64,000 nt of DNA from Lepeophtheirus salmonis (lineage: Eukaryota > Arthropoda > Copepoda > Siphonostomatoida > Caligidae): positions 13,443,907 to 13,507,906 of the forward strand of contig NC_092584.1 in NCBI RefSeq assembly GCF_016086655.4, written 5' to 3'. Positions 13,101 through 22,812 of the stretch are shown piece by piece (positions within the stretch are counted from its first letter, which is position 1; every line of letters begins with the position of its first letter). The notes under the pieces were generated by a model. That model saw nothing but the letters and a program-made list of their open reading frames with translations. It made no database searches and had not been told where the DNA came from. A program made the translations under genes and the position numbers.

Positions 13101-16100
13101 GTAAGTGTAAATACTTGGTTATTAGGTCGATTTTTGGTGGAGCAACGAACAAAGTAGAGCTATGCCTCATTGCCATATTGGCCATCCTCTATTGTTGGTA
13201 TCATTTTAGTGGATTTTGTGGAGCATGATTTCATAGTTTGACAGTGCCTTTTTGCCAGATACCCAATAATCGCCTTAGAAACTCAAAGATAAACGATTCG
13301 AGCGATATGGCAATGAGGCGTATTTATATATTGTCCGTTGCTCCACCAAATATCGACCTTCATACATTTTATTTTATGAGAGGAATAATACTTTTTTACA
13401 TCCTATTCAGAAATCCCATCATAACCATTCTTTTATAAGATATTAAAAGTGGTAGGGAGGAAATCTTTTCATTTTTCCATCCAAGCTATATAGAAAGAAC
13501 TAATAAAATGATGAATAGATATACATACAATAATCACTAGTGTTAGGCTTTTGTCTGAAAATCTTATACCGATCTGGATCAGTCTCATTTAAAATTCGGT
13601 CTTGACCGATTCTATAGACGTAATGTGTATGGCGTCAGAACATTACGTCATAAGAAGTTAATTGTGTTGCTTAAATCGATTGAAATCCAAAATTAAACCT
13701 AAAATATACATGTTTTACTAAACGCACAGTGTACATTCCTCACATACTTAAATATATTTAGGCTGTACTCCTAGATTTTGCTGTATTTTTGTTGTTTTAT
13801 GTTATTTTAAATACTTTTTTAGACGGTTCATTTCCAATTTCCAATAATTGTACATATATCAATTCGCTTTATCCCAGGCTTTTAAAAGTGACCAATAGGG
13901 AAATACACTAACTTTAAATGATTTTTGAAAGTTTATTTCTTATGTGGAAAATTGAGTCTGTATGTATTGCTTCTCTTTCTGGGGATTTTGAGGAGTCTGC
14001 ATAATTGTTGCCTCATTTAAGACTCCTTTTACCTTAATTATAGTCATTAAATAATTACAATTTCTGTCAATTTATCTAGAATAATAAATACTTTAAATTC
14101 CAGACTGGTGATGAAATGAGCAAACGCTCTAAATTTGTTTTGGTTACATGGGTTGGACCTCAAGTCTCAGTTATGAAAAAGGCGAAAATGTCAACTGACA
14201 AGGCTCTTATGAAAGATGTGATTCAAGTGAGTATTGAGGATATATATTTTCCTGTGTGCGAAAGTAGGTCCATTTTGCAATAAGGGAGGAGTATTTCTAG
14301 TACACCCTCCCTTGAGTATAGTATTACTCATCTATTCCTATTGATTTTTTCTGTCTCTCAAAAGTAAGAACATAATAATATTATGTGTCCCAACTGAGTC
14401 ATAAAAAATGGTAAAAAAAATTCCTTAAGACAACGACATAGCCGTTGAGTGAATCATCATACCTTTTCTCCCAACTCTCGCTGTTTTTCACCCCTTTTTT
14501 TTGAAAAGGTGTATTTTTGCTTAAATATATATTTTTTTTTTTTTTGTCGATTCACTCTAATACAACTATTGTTGTCCATTTTCACTGCAATCTCACACCG
14601 ATGACTAGTGCATATTTTATATTATGTTCGCAACATGATGAGGATTATTTGTCTTATGCGGTGAAAAGATGTTAAATCAATTTGCACGATTAATTAATTA
14701 AATTGTTATTGACTTGATGAAGGTACTTCAGAATATTTGCAAACTTAAATTATATTCATACGATTTCCTTCTTCTTCCATTTCTCAATTCATGTGTGTGT
14801 TTTACAAGCTAATTATATCATTATATAATAACTACTTGGTTGTAATTAAGACTATCCAATCGTAAAAACAAAATATGTTATGTTGTTCCTCAATTATGAT
14901 TACAAATAATTATTATGGTTCTAAATAGCGATTATTATATTGACTAGGTTCCATATTTAATCATTTCAAAATGTAGCTAATTGATACAATTTTGTATGAC
15001 TGATCCCAAAGTTATTAATTCTCGACTTATGATACCTTTAGCCTTGGGGCATAAGGAGTCGTCCCAGAGTATTTAATCTTCTTTCCCGCTTTTAAACATC
15101 CTGGAGCGACCCTCCAACCTAGATTGAGCACATAAGCATTCAAGGATCATTTTTCTCTAAAATGAAATTGAATATATTTGTTATTCAATTATTATTAGTA
15201 AATGAATCTGTAATATTAAGTAGTGGTGTCCTGCCAATCTGGGGCTACTCTGGTGGTATTAGCAAATACAATTACATTATTTGCATTTTATTATTAAGAA
15301 TCTTGAATCAAAATTGAAGATTTATTGTATGCAAATTTCATTATTTTATAGAGTGCACGACATCCCTCAAAAATACCCATAACCCCCCATATTATCACTA
15401 ACATGATAAGGGATGAAAATCTCCTGTATTTTTTAGCTAACCCGGATTTTTGGAATTCGTAATCTAAATAATAAATTTTATTTCCCCCAGCTGTTGTTAG
15501 TACTATTTAACACCCGAGTTTATTTAATAACTTCCTTTTCTACTTCATTCAATTATAGACAAAACCTTATTGAACATTCGTGTGTGCTTATGTAGTTACG
15601 GAGTTATAATTGTAAGTCCTTGTTGGACCAGAAGGATCGACAATGAGCGAATTCTAGCCAATGTCTATGTATATTTTCCCTCCCCCTTGACACAGCTGCA
15701 TGCCTTCCAAAACATTATTAAAAATTGTCTAGGTAACTGTTGATTTTCGTTGTTTTTTTAACATGCCCAAAAAACACACGATTTTCATCACTAACATTAT
15801 ACATACAGGGCATATTAGAGGTGGATTTTGTCAAGGCTCGATCCCCTAAGTCATTTGCACATTGATATAAGCTTATTAATTTGTAAAGCTTTAAAGTTAA
15901 TACATTTTTATTTAATTGATCGGGATTTGATTGTGTGATATTTGACTTCATCACTGAGTAATACATTCTGATGTTTCAAATATATAGAGATATCATGAGT
16001 ATATATTGGATTACTTTTATTCTATAGATTCTCATATTTTTGCTCACAAGCAGACCCAACACCTCGTAACCCGACTTAGTCCGATATTTTCTAATCCGAT

Positions 16101-16312
16101 ACACCTATAGTGAATTATATAATGAATTGATTGACGCACCATTTATTTAACATCTATCCATACTAATATATTAATTTATTCCTTCCTTATTTCAGAATCT
16201 CTCAGTAGAGCTTCAACTTGAGAGTCACTTCGAATTCAATCATGATAACTTTAAACATGAGGTAGACAGAGCCTCTGGAGCTAGATATGGAACTGGTGTT
16301 CGTGATCTATGA
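1182..16312 (+). CDS. COTL1: Coactosin-like actin-binding protein with long acidic N-terminal extension
   Basis: Coactosins are ADF-homology proteins that bind F-actin. Six coding exons join in phase: 1182-1301, 3777-5228, 7402-7484, 12913-13030, 14104-14226 and 16196-16312, giving 670 aa. All introns are GT-AG. Residues 527-670 form a complete coactosin domain of 144 aa (the family is about 142 aa), including TGDEMSKRSKF, whose lysine corresponds to the known F-actin-binding Lys, and the VSVMKKAKMSTDKAL stretch. Residues 1-40 and exon 2 (41-524) form a low-complexity acidic Ser/Asp/Glu-rich extension with many SSSDE clusters (CK2-type sites), SP/TP proline patches and three ITxxY repeats at about 435, 469 and 499. 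The ADF-H identification is secure. That the long form is actually translated rests on exon phase and codon continuity. Confidence 0.88.
1302..3776 (+). other. Intron 1 of the coactosin gene
   Basis: The intron starts GTGAGT and ends TTCAG. It contains a CT microsatellite near 1349-1375, a dispersed repeat copy near 2180-2455 and a TGACGTCA palindrome at 2739-2746. No supported gene was seen inside. Confidence 0.75.
2178..2452. repeat. Dispersed A/T-rich repeat, full short copy with both ends
   Basis: The left end reads aaggggttcc and the right end gcggaagcccctg, which are inverted relative to each other (CAGGGGCTTCC-type terminus). Between them are the family's A/T blocks and the 'ataaatccagagctgt' variant of its internal unit. 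The CAGGGGC ends resemble hAT-superfamily termini; a target duplication is not convincing here. Confidence 0.6.
3777..5228 (+). CDS. COTL1: Large symmetric exon 2 of the coactosin gene (Ser/acidic-rich linker)
   Basis: This 1452-nt exon begins after CAG at 3774-3776 and ends before GTAATG at 5229. Both ends are phase 0, so it can be skipped without a frameshift. It encodes 484 residues, largely disordered: repeated SSSDE/SSDEEE acidic clusters, a Glu/Lys-rich segment around residues 115-150, SPKPPTSPKP and PPSSPRTPR patches, and three copies of a D/A-IT-x-x-Y motif. If the following intron is retained, the frame ends two codons later (Val-Met-stop, 5235-5237), giving a 526-aa protein without the ADF-H domain. 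No known folded domain was recognised. Confidence 0.8.
5229..7401 (+). other. Intron 2 of the coactosin gene
   Basis: The intron starts GTAATG and ends TTTACAG. It is mostly A/T-rich unique-looking sequence, plus a block near 6720-6960 shared with 19.65-19.98 kb ('agtattgtgtcggtc' and the cagtcc/tgtccc words). No gene was seen. Confidence 0.7.
6725..6900. repeat. Dispersed repeat sharing 'agtattgtgtcggtc' with 19.65 kb
   Basis: Near 6806 the sequence agtattgtgtcggtc is repeated near 19655. Both loci also carry gtccngtcc/cagtcc words in opposite senses around the block, suggesting a small palindromic non-autonomous element. Boundaries are approximate. Confidence 0.4.
7408..16312 (+). CDS. COTL1: Possible short coactosin isoform from internal ATG
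   Basis: The third codon of exon 3 is ATG (7408-7410). Translation from it, through exons 7408-7484, 12913-13030, 14104-14226 and 16196-16312, gives 144 aa, the ordinary coactosin length. The start MATSVEKDEIRRAY aligns with canonical coactosin N-termini. The upstream intron could therefore carry an alternative promoter. This is inferred from length and alignment from memory; no promoter was identified. Confidence 0.45.
7740..7900 (+). repeat. Terminal-type repeat related to 46.6 and 50.2 kb
   Basis: The words 'ccaattattagttggtaatt' followed by a GTTTACGAAGAAAT..CTTGT region and 'gtacacaacat' match the layout at about 46650-46800 ('ccaattaatagttggtaatt', then 'aaagaaattacagcttgtac') and about 50180-50290. 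The palindromic start suggests the end of a Tc1-like element. Confidence 0.4.
10865..10995 (-). repeat. Small dispersed repeat carrying a CRE palindrome (copy 1)
   Basis: Read on the minus strand, the block runs AAAGCCATTTGA, then TGTCCATT, TCAACTTTGAGCCC, AAATTATGAT and TGACGTCA. The same order occurs on the plus strand at about 22680-22810 and in part at about 52825-52900. It is probably a non-autonomous element. Confidence 0.6.
13125..13358. mobile_element. Palindromic MITE, 234 bp, in intron 4
   Basis: The left end GGTCGATTTTTGGTGGAGCA and the reverse complement of the right end (GGTCGATATTTGGTGGAGCA) agree in all but one base. The inverted match continues inward for roughly 55-60 bp (GCCTCATTGCCATAT on both arms). 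No open frame of transposase type is present. Target duplication is unclear (left flank TTA, right flank TTC). The superfamily is not assigned. Confidence 0.8.
14227..16195 (+). other. Intron 5 of the coactosin gene
   Basis: The intron starts GTGAGT and ends TTTCAG. The segment at about 15541-15850 is duplicated at about 18040-18260. The remainder is A/T-rich without a supported gene. Confidence 0.7.
15565..15790 (+). repeat. Dispersed repeat, copy A (pairs with 18060-18250)
   Basis: Shared words with 18.0 kb include ttgaacattcg, gtgtg, gttacggagtt, taagtccttgttg and gaaggatc. Later, 'gttttttt-aacatg-cc-aaaaa' resembles the start of a small Met-Pro/Ala-Lys-Lys frame. It may be the 5' part of a decayed hAT-like element. 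Confidence 0.45.
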
Positions 16313-16506
16313 TGATCCTCTAACAACAACACCTTCCTCTCTCAACTCTACTCCACATTTCATTTTATTTAAATCTCTACCGACTTATTTATATAGAATC
16401 ACAAATTTATATATATTAAATGAATATACAGATATATACATTGACGAACAAGAAGGATAAAACAAAATTACGTATCTCCGTGCGTTTTAAAATTTATTAT
16501 ATTGTG

Positions 16507-16512
16507 AATAAA
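16507..16512 (+). terminator. Polyadenylation signal AATAAA of the coactosin gene
   Basis: An exact AATAAA lies about 195 bp after the coactosin stop codon (16310-16312). The sequence just downstream is T-rich, as expected for a polyadenylation region. Confidence 0.65.
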
Positions 16513-17300
16513 ATCAATTTTTCTAGCCTTAAGATCCTCAACAAGAAGAAAAGAAACGTTCATTACTTTTAAAGTCTCTGGGGGACTTTTTTTTTTTTTT
16601 TTAATTATTTCTAAAACTCTGCATTCATCATTCAAAACATATAATACACTTCCATCTTTTATATTATACTCAAGTCAATGTGCAATAAGACGCCGGAAAT
16701 TGCATCGAAAAATCAATCTTTTTTATAGAAATATTTATGATATGCATATATTTAATATTTTTATGTCAAATCGTCGACCAAAATTTTAAGTTTTTTTTTA
16801 TGTAAAGTGATAATTTTTGCATTTTCTACACACAATTGAACAAATAAAAAAAATTACATAATTTGCAGCCCCCCCCTCCAATAACCCACCCACTCCTTTT
16901 TATGATACAATTATTTATATATATAAATATATAATTAATTAATTATATATTCATTCCATTTTACTAGTGTAAACTCATTCATGATCTTTTTAGTATTACC
17001 TACCGTTATATATTATTATATACAATATTATTCAAGTGCTGTAATTTTATTTGATGATAAATATATTAGATTTTTTTGCCGGAGATGTGTATATCGTCAT
17101 TTCCTTATCAAAACCGTCATCATTAGGGTAGTGAGGTCTCGATTATTTTTTTCAACGGGTAAATTTTATATCGACCTATTAATTTATTTTCCTTTTCTTT
17201 ATCGAAAAATTACTGGAGAACTCTTTAGTTTTTATACTGTAAAATTAAATATACAGTCTAATATAATCTATGACAAAGATTGTAGAATCCTCAGTTCTTA
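16513..17300. other. Intergenic, A/T-rich, no gene seen
   Basis: Contains T runs near 16590 and a TA-rich palindromic tract near 16910-16950. One short hydrophobic open frame (16981-17304) shows no family resemblance and is A/T-driven. Confidence 0.5.
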
Positions 17301-17304
17301 TTAA

Positions 17305-17815
17305 GCAGCTCGGCGCACCAAGATATAGCCTTCTCCTACTTCGAAAACTTAAGAAGTTTGAAGTATCAAATGCCTGACGACGAAAGTAGGGCCATTGAGG
17401 AGTCATAGCTTTTCGATGAAGCCTTTCTTATCCAATACTTAGCCCCAATAAAGTTGAACTTCAAGGTCTTAAATGAGAGCATCACTCAGTGCGAGGAAAA
17501 TATTCTCTCTCGTCCATCATTAAAAGGACTATCTCCAAGTTTACCTGCAAGCTGTAAGAGATTCTCAAGAAACCCCCAGCATTTGAGAATAATAGTAATA
17601 TTCGTTTAGTGCTTTCTGGTGTGTGAATGAGAATCCAAACATCACAGCGAGTTTCAACTCCACTCCTATGACATGCGTAGACTGTGTAAGAACCTTAAGT
17701 ATTTTCAAGGACCTTCTCACCAATAGGAAGAACAGGCTAACTGAGTAACATCTTAGGGATCAGATGATTATTCAGTTGAATAGGAGCTTGCTGGAATTAA
17801 AAATTTATAATTTTA
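17305..17815 (+). pseudogene. Decayed hAT-like transposase, C-terminal part
   Basis: Conceptual translation with several stops and frameshifts still reads coding-like. The clearest stretch, near 17640-17800, is ENPNITASFNSTPM, then CVDCVRTLSIFKDLL and NRLTE-HLRDQMII. This has the form of the hAT C-terminal dimerisation region (usually a ...ERSFSxxKxxL..RNRL...NL pattern). GC content is visibly higher than the flanks. The frame is broken throughout; it is a relic, and the superfamily call is moderate. Confidence 0.5.
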
Positions 17816-18039
17816 TTTAAGTATTTAAAACCAAAATAAACTCTTTTTTACTGGATTTATTTGCATATTAATTATATCCCTAATAATTATACTATAAATA
17901 TAATAACGACAAATGTTTATTGTCAAATTTAAGCTATACAGAAACTTCGATCTACACTGAAGGGTATATTTATTTTCCTATGATGTTGTCATTATTATTT
18001 AATTCCTCAGTAGTGAACTTTCTTGCCTATTAAATTAAC

Positions 18040-18260
18040 GCTATCATTGATGTATACAAAGGCAGATTGAACATTCGCGTGTGTTCATTAAAGACGGAGG
18101 ATAACCTTCGGGATTTGTTACGGAGTTGTAGTAGTAAGTCCTTGTTGTACTCGAAGGATCAAAAAGGAGTAATTCTCCTCCAAATCATTAAAAAATTCTA
18201 TATTAATTTTCGGTTTCTTTTTTTTAACATGGCCAAAAAGATTGTTTCTTCATAGATGAT
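18040..18260 (+). repeat. Dispersed repeat, copy B (pairs with 15565-15790)
   Basis: Matches the intron-5 segment in order and orientation: gattgaacattcg, gtgtgt, gttacggagtt, agtaagtccttgttg, gaaggatca, and then the 'ttttttaacatggccaaaaag' stretch. It lies just downstream of the hAT-like relic. Confidence 0.5.
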
Positions 18261-19084
18261 ATGAAGAACCCCATTCATAAATAGACTCGACATTTTTGTA
18301 ATAAAAAAAGAGCACTAAGAGAAGGTGCAGGGAGAGACATGCAACATTACTACTTTTAAAACCTTTGTTAATATAAGCTACCTGTTACCCGATTTCGGAG
18401 GGAGAATATTTCTATAACCTTCTACATTTAAAGTAGCATTAGTCCATGGAAAATATTGTTATTACGTTAATTTTAATATGCACTATTAAAATAATTAATA
18501 CCAAAAATAGGGGATAATGCTTACTTCAGAGGGGAAAAGTTAATACCACGCCGACCTATTAAATAAAGTTAAAAAAACAATAAGGAGTACACGCAACAAC
18601 CAATTTTGGTTTTTCTGATTTCCATACAAAAAAGTCAACCCTATTCATAAGAAATTGTGATTGATTAGAAAATATCTAAAGGAGAGCAGTGCCACAAAAT
18701 TCAAAAAAGTATTTTTGATAAATTTCACAATATGAAGTCGATTTGGTTTTTATCTGTATTTGAAAAGATTGACTCAGCATTAGAGTGGAGTTTACACAAC
18801 ACTATTTTGACCTATAAACGTCTAAAAATGCTTGGATAAAGATTTAAATAATAATGTGTAGTATGTTCTGTTATGACAATCCCCCACTCATGTTGTTGCT
18901 TGATTGATAAGTGATCTTCACAATATGTATTATATATATAATATTTAAGTGAGTTCATCTCAAATGCTCGTGAGTTAATTGATTACTGTTGACAGAGGAT
19001 ACTTGTATTTTCTCCTAATTCAATTTGTTTTAGTTTAAAGAGGATTAGTGGAGTTTTTATACATAGAGAGAAAAGGGGGGCAGC
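18261..19084. other. Intergenic, no gene seen
   Basis: A/T-rich DNA without a supported coding frame, RNA gene or clear repeat. Confidence 0.5.
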
Positions 19085-19652
19085 AGGACTTGGTTTTCAA
19101 AAATCCAAATATTTTGAAAAAAAAATTGGAAAAAAAATTCCAAAATCCAAATCTATTGACATTTATTTCCAAAAAATTAATTTTTTGGAAATAAATTTAA
19201 AAAATTTAATTTCATATATTAAACTTTTTCCAAAAAAAGTAAGAAGTCCACATTTGTTAACCAAAAATTTAATTTGTTGGAAAAAAATAACAAAATTCAC
19301 ATCTATTCAGAAATATTTTATTTTTCGGCAAAAAAATTTAAGTGTATATTATACATTTTTTGAAAAAAAATTTCAAAAATCCAAATCTATTCAGAAAATA
19401 TTGCATTTTTTTGAAAGAAATTTTAAAAATTTAAATTCTTATATTAAATTTTTCCCAAAACAATTTCAAAAATCCACATCTATTCAGAAAAAGATTAATA
19501 TTTTGGGAAGAAATTTCTATAATTAATTTTAAAAATTTAATTTTGTATATTAGGTCTAAAAAAAAAAATCAAATATTAAATTTTCTAATAAAAAGGAAAA
19601 ATTTATTAGTATGGGGACAGCTAGAGCACTCCGGCTTGCGGACTCTCCTGGG
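19085..19652 (+). repeat. Dispersed A/T-rich repeat with ~50-bp internal units
   Basis: Successive units of the form 'aaaattccaaaatccaaatctattcan(a)aaaattaattttt' recur with a spacing of roughly 50-60 bp. The block ends near 19637 with 'ggcttgcggactctcctg', a decayed version of the family's GCGGACGCCCCTG terminus. Confidence 0.65.
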
Positions 19653-19985
19653 CAGTATTGTGTCGGTCCATACTTATTCCGTCCGGACCAATATTTAACT
19701 GTTTATCTTTGAAATTTTCATAAAAGAGTCCATAATTTCTTATAAGATATTATATGGATATGAATTAAGAGTATTGCATATATATTGCAAAAATATGATT
19801 CTTTTCATTATAATAGAACGAACACATTTAGTTATATAATTTATACTATTAATTATTATATAACGGAATAATAAAAATAGGACAATCACCTACAATGACG
19901 TCAGGATGGATCGATTTTACCTAGTTTAAAGACTGACAAGTTGGACTGGACTGGATGGGACAGGGATCTTCGGTCCTAAATAAGG
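19653..19985. repeat. Probable palindromic element with 'agtattgtgtcggtc' end
   Basis: The left part has agtattgtgtcggtcc and ccgtccggacc; the right part has gactggactggatgggaca and cggtcc. The opposing gtcc/ggac words suggest degraded inverted ends. It relates to the block near 6.8 kb and contains a TGACGTCA palindrome (19896-19903). Confidence 0.4.
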
Positions 19986-19989
19986 GACA

Positions 19990-20395
19990 AGAAAACACCA
20001 AATGGAACCATAAGCCCAAAATTAAATTTCTCTAATTTAAAAATTTTCAAAAAATCCACCGCTATTCACAAAAAATTACAAAAATTTCAAAAATTCACCT
20101 CTATTACAAAAAAAAAAATTAAATTTTTCCGTTAAAAATTTCAGAAATCCATGGCTTTTCTCGAAAATCCAGACCTGTTCATAAAAAATGAGATTTTTTA
20201 GAAAAAAATTCTAAAATTAAATTTTTCGAAGAAAAATTTCAAAAACCTATAGCTATTTACAGACAATTAAATTTTTTGGGAAAAAAATTGAAAAATTTAA
20301 ATAAATTTTCTAGTAAGAATCAAAAAATCCTTAATTTGGGGATAGGGGTGTTACAACTCCTCCAACCCTTCCCCTGCGGACGCCCCTCCAATCGT
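19990..20395 (+). repeat. Dispersed A/T-rich repeat, copy with clear right end
   Basis: Internal 'aaatccaccgctattcacaa' type units are followed by 'aatccttaatttgggg', 'ttacaactcctccaaccc' and the terminus 'cctgcggacgcccct'. The order is the same as at 47.3-47.8 kb. Confidence 0.7.
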
Positions 20396-20564
20396 TTCCT
20401 TATGACTATCAATCATTGGAACCGGTTTCTTAATGAGATATGTATTATGAATATTTTACTTATCTCGCTAAAAACATTATCTTTTTTTTCATTATAATAC
20501 GAACATTTGGCCGAAAAATAATATATAATTTACTCAAATATACGATTGTATATTTTAATTCAAT

Positions 20565-20745
20565 TTAATATTAAAGTATTAAATTTTTTGGGGAAAAAAT
20601 TCTAAAAACAAGAGATATTCTGAAAAAATGAAATAAAATTTTAAATTTTTTCAAGAAAAGTTTTAAACGTTAAATTTTTTAGTAAAAAGAAAAAATGCCG
20701 TTGCCTTTCCGAAGGTTACAACCTCTCCAGTCTATTTTCTGTTTC
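20565..20745 (+). repeat. Dispersed A/T-rich repeat, truncated copy
   Basis: A/T units followed by 'gttacaacctctccagtct' match the subterminal part of the family. The GCGGACGCCCCTG terminus is missing. Confidence 0.5.
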
Positions 20746-20919
20746 TTTTCGGTGAAAAATTGGTGTGACTCAATATAATTATCAACGTGTTTTATTCCTA
20801 ATAATAATTTATATTTTTCAAGGAGCATTAGCTCATAAAAAGTCAATAGACGACGCTGTATAAACACTGTGTGTTTTGAAATGTTTCAACATAACTTAAT
20901 ATATTAATAAGTAATAACA

Positions 20920-21335
20920 TAACAATTAATATCAATATTAAATTTTTGAAGTTCACAAAAAAAATCAATGTTCATTTTTTTCGAAAAAATTTCAAACATT
21001 AAACTTTTTAAATTTAAAAAAAAAAAATTACATTGCTAGTATTTAACTTCTTGAAAAAAAATTCAAATATGAAGCTTTTTGGAAAAAAATCACAAGTCCA
21101 CATCAATTCACAAAAATTTCAAAATTCACAGCTAATAATAAAAAGTTTAAAAAATCTACACTAAACGTAAAAAGTTTCAAAAATCTATAACTATTCACAA
21201 AAAATTAATTTTATTGGAAAAAAATTCAAATAATAAATTTTATAAAAAACAATTTTTAACTATTAAATTTTCTTTTAAAAAGCAGAAATTCCTTCATTCG
21301 GAGGGCTACAACCTCTCCAGCCCCTAAATTGACAT
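20920..21335 (+). repeat. Dispersed A/T-rich repeat, copy lacking its end
   Basis: Several ~50-bp units ('aaatctataactattcacaa' type) are followed by 'aattccttcattcggagggc' and 'tacaacctctccagcccct'. The right terminus is eroded. Confidence 0.6.
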
Positions 21336-22640
21336 CTATTATGAACTCTAAGTATAGTCCTTATCATCAAAAACTTTCCTTGAATCTCCATGCTCATTAT
21401 GAAGTACGTAGAATTAAATATTACAGTACTTTTATTTAATGAGTGATGACTGATGAGCATAGTTGTTTGACATTGTTGAACGTGCTTGTCTAACTATGAA
21501 TGTAAAGTTGTATAAATATGTCTTTTTCCATCTTCTTAAGCCAAAGGATGTGTATACAGATGATGAATATCTTTAACCTATGAAAAGAAGCTTACACTAC
21601 CTTCGTTCATTTCCCCTTTAAGTATTCATGTATCAAATTTCCACTTTACAATGCATGTTTCATAAAAAGTAGATTTAGAACTTAATATTATATAAAATTT
21701 TGACTCAATTATTATCATATTTAAATAAATATATATTCTGCTAACTCAGAGTTAGTTACTCGAATGAATAAATTTTAATAAATCATTACATATTATTTAT
21801 TGAAATATGCAAAGCACTTTTTCATAGTAAATTAATTATATCTATGTATATATTTAATGTCTGTTTAAGAATGTTCTACACACAATAAGTAATAATCTTG
21901 TGGTGTGAACATAAAATCATTCTTGAACAAGAATTAATAAAAGAAGGGAGATATAATTATCCATTTATTAGTTCATTGACTCATTCTGATCATTTAGGAT
22001 GTTCATATTATAGTTTTGTATCTATATATTTGCAGACAGTAGATTATAGAAATACCTCAATTAGTTCAAACTCTTTGTAATATTAGCATTAATTTGAAGT
22101 TAATTGTTTTGATCAAAGGAAACATCTAGACAATATTTCTAATTTTATACATTAATTTATTAAATACAAAATAGTTCTGGGCCGAGACAAAGGATGGGGC
22201 TCAAAATCTCTGTATTCAAGATGAATGATTTGATAAATACAACTTGTGAAGGTGTTGAAGTTATTTTTCAAATACTGACAATGCCCATCCAACACGATTC
22301 CTCAAATACGTCTGACTTTATACTCCTTCTTCCACCACATTGTATGTCAAAATGGGATCCAAAAATAAAAGCCTTACCGTCTATAAAAATTATATCTCTC
22401 CATTACTAATTTTATTATGTTTCTGAACCGAAAGTGTATTAAAAATATGTTATTACATCGTCATATAATCTTATTTCCATATTGTGATAAAAATTACAGG
22501 GAAAAAAAATATGATATTTTTCTCCAATTATCCTACTTTTCTTGTCCCTAATCTATCTAAAGAATACATTTATAAATATAGCTCTTTTTAGTACATATTA
22601 CTATGATTATATTCAAATATCAGTGTTTATCAATGTCATT
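21336..22640. other. Intergenic, A/T-rich, no gene seen
   Basis: Short open frames of 60-75 codons here have no recognisable domains and fit random expectation in A/T-rich DNA. No RNA gene was recognised. Confidence 0.5.
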
Positions 22641-22659
22641 GATTTAGTATTCAATGGAG

Positions 22660-22812
22660 GTGTAAAGTCTTTTTTATTCTTAAAGCCATTTGAGGCTCCA
22701 AGTAGATTTATACAAAATTTGTCCATTTTAGTTATAAAAATATCAACTTTGAGCCCCAAAAATGGAATATCCTTCAATTATGATGCAATTTATGATGTCA
22801 ATAAAAATACTT
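22660..22812 (+). repeat. Small dispersed repeat (copy 2 of the 10.9-kb element)
   Basis: The order AAAGCCATTTGA, TGTCCATTTTAG, TCAACTTTGAGCCCC, CAATTATGATGCAATTTATG matches copies at 10.9 kb (minus) and 52.8 kb (plus). The CRE-like site here is mutated to TGATGTCA. Confidence 0.6.
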
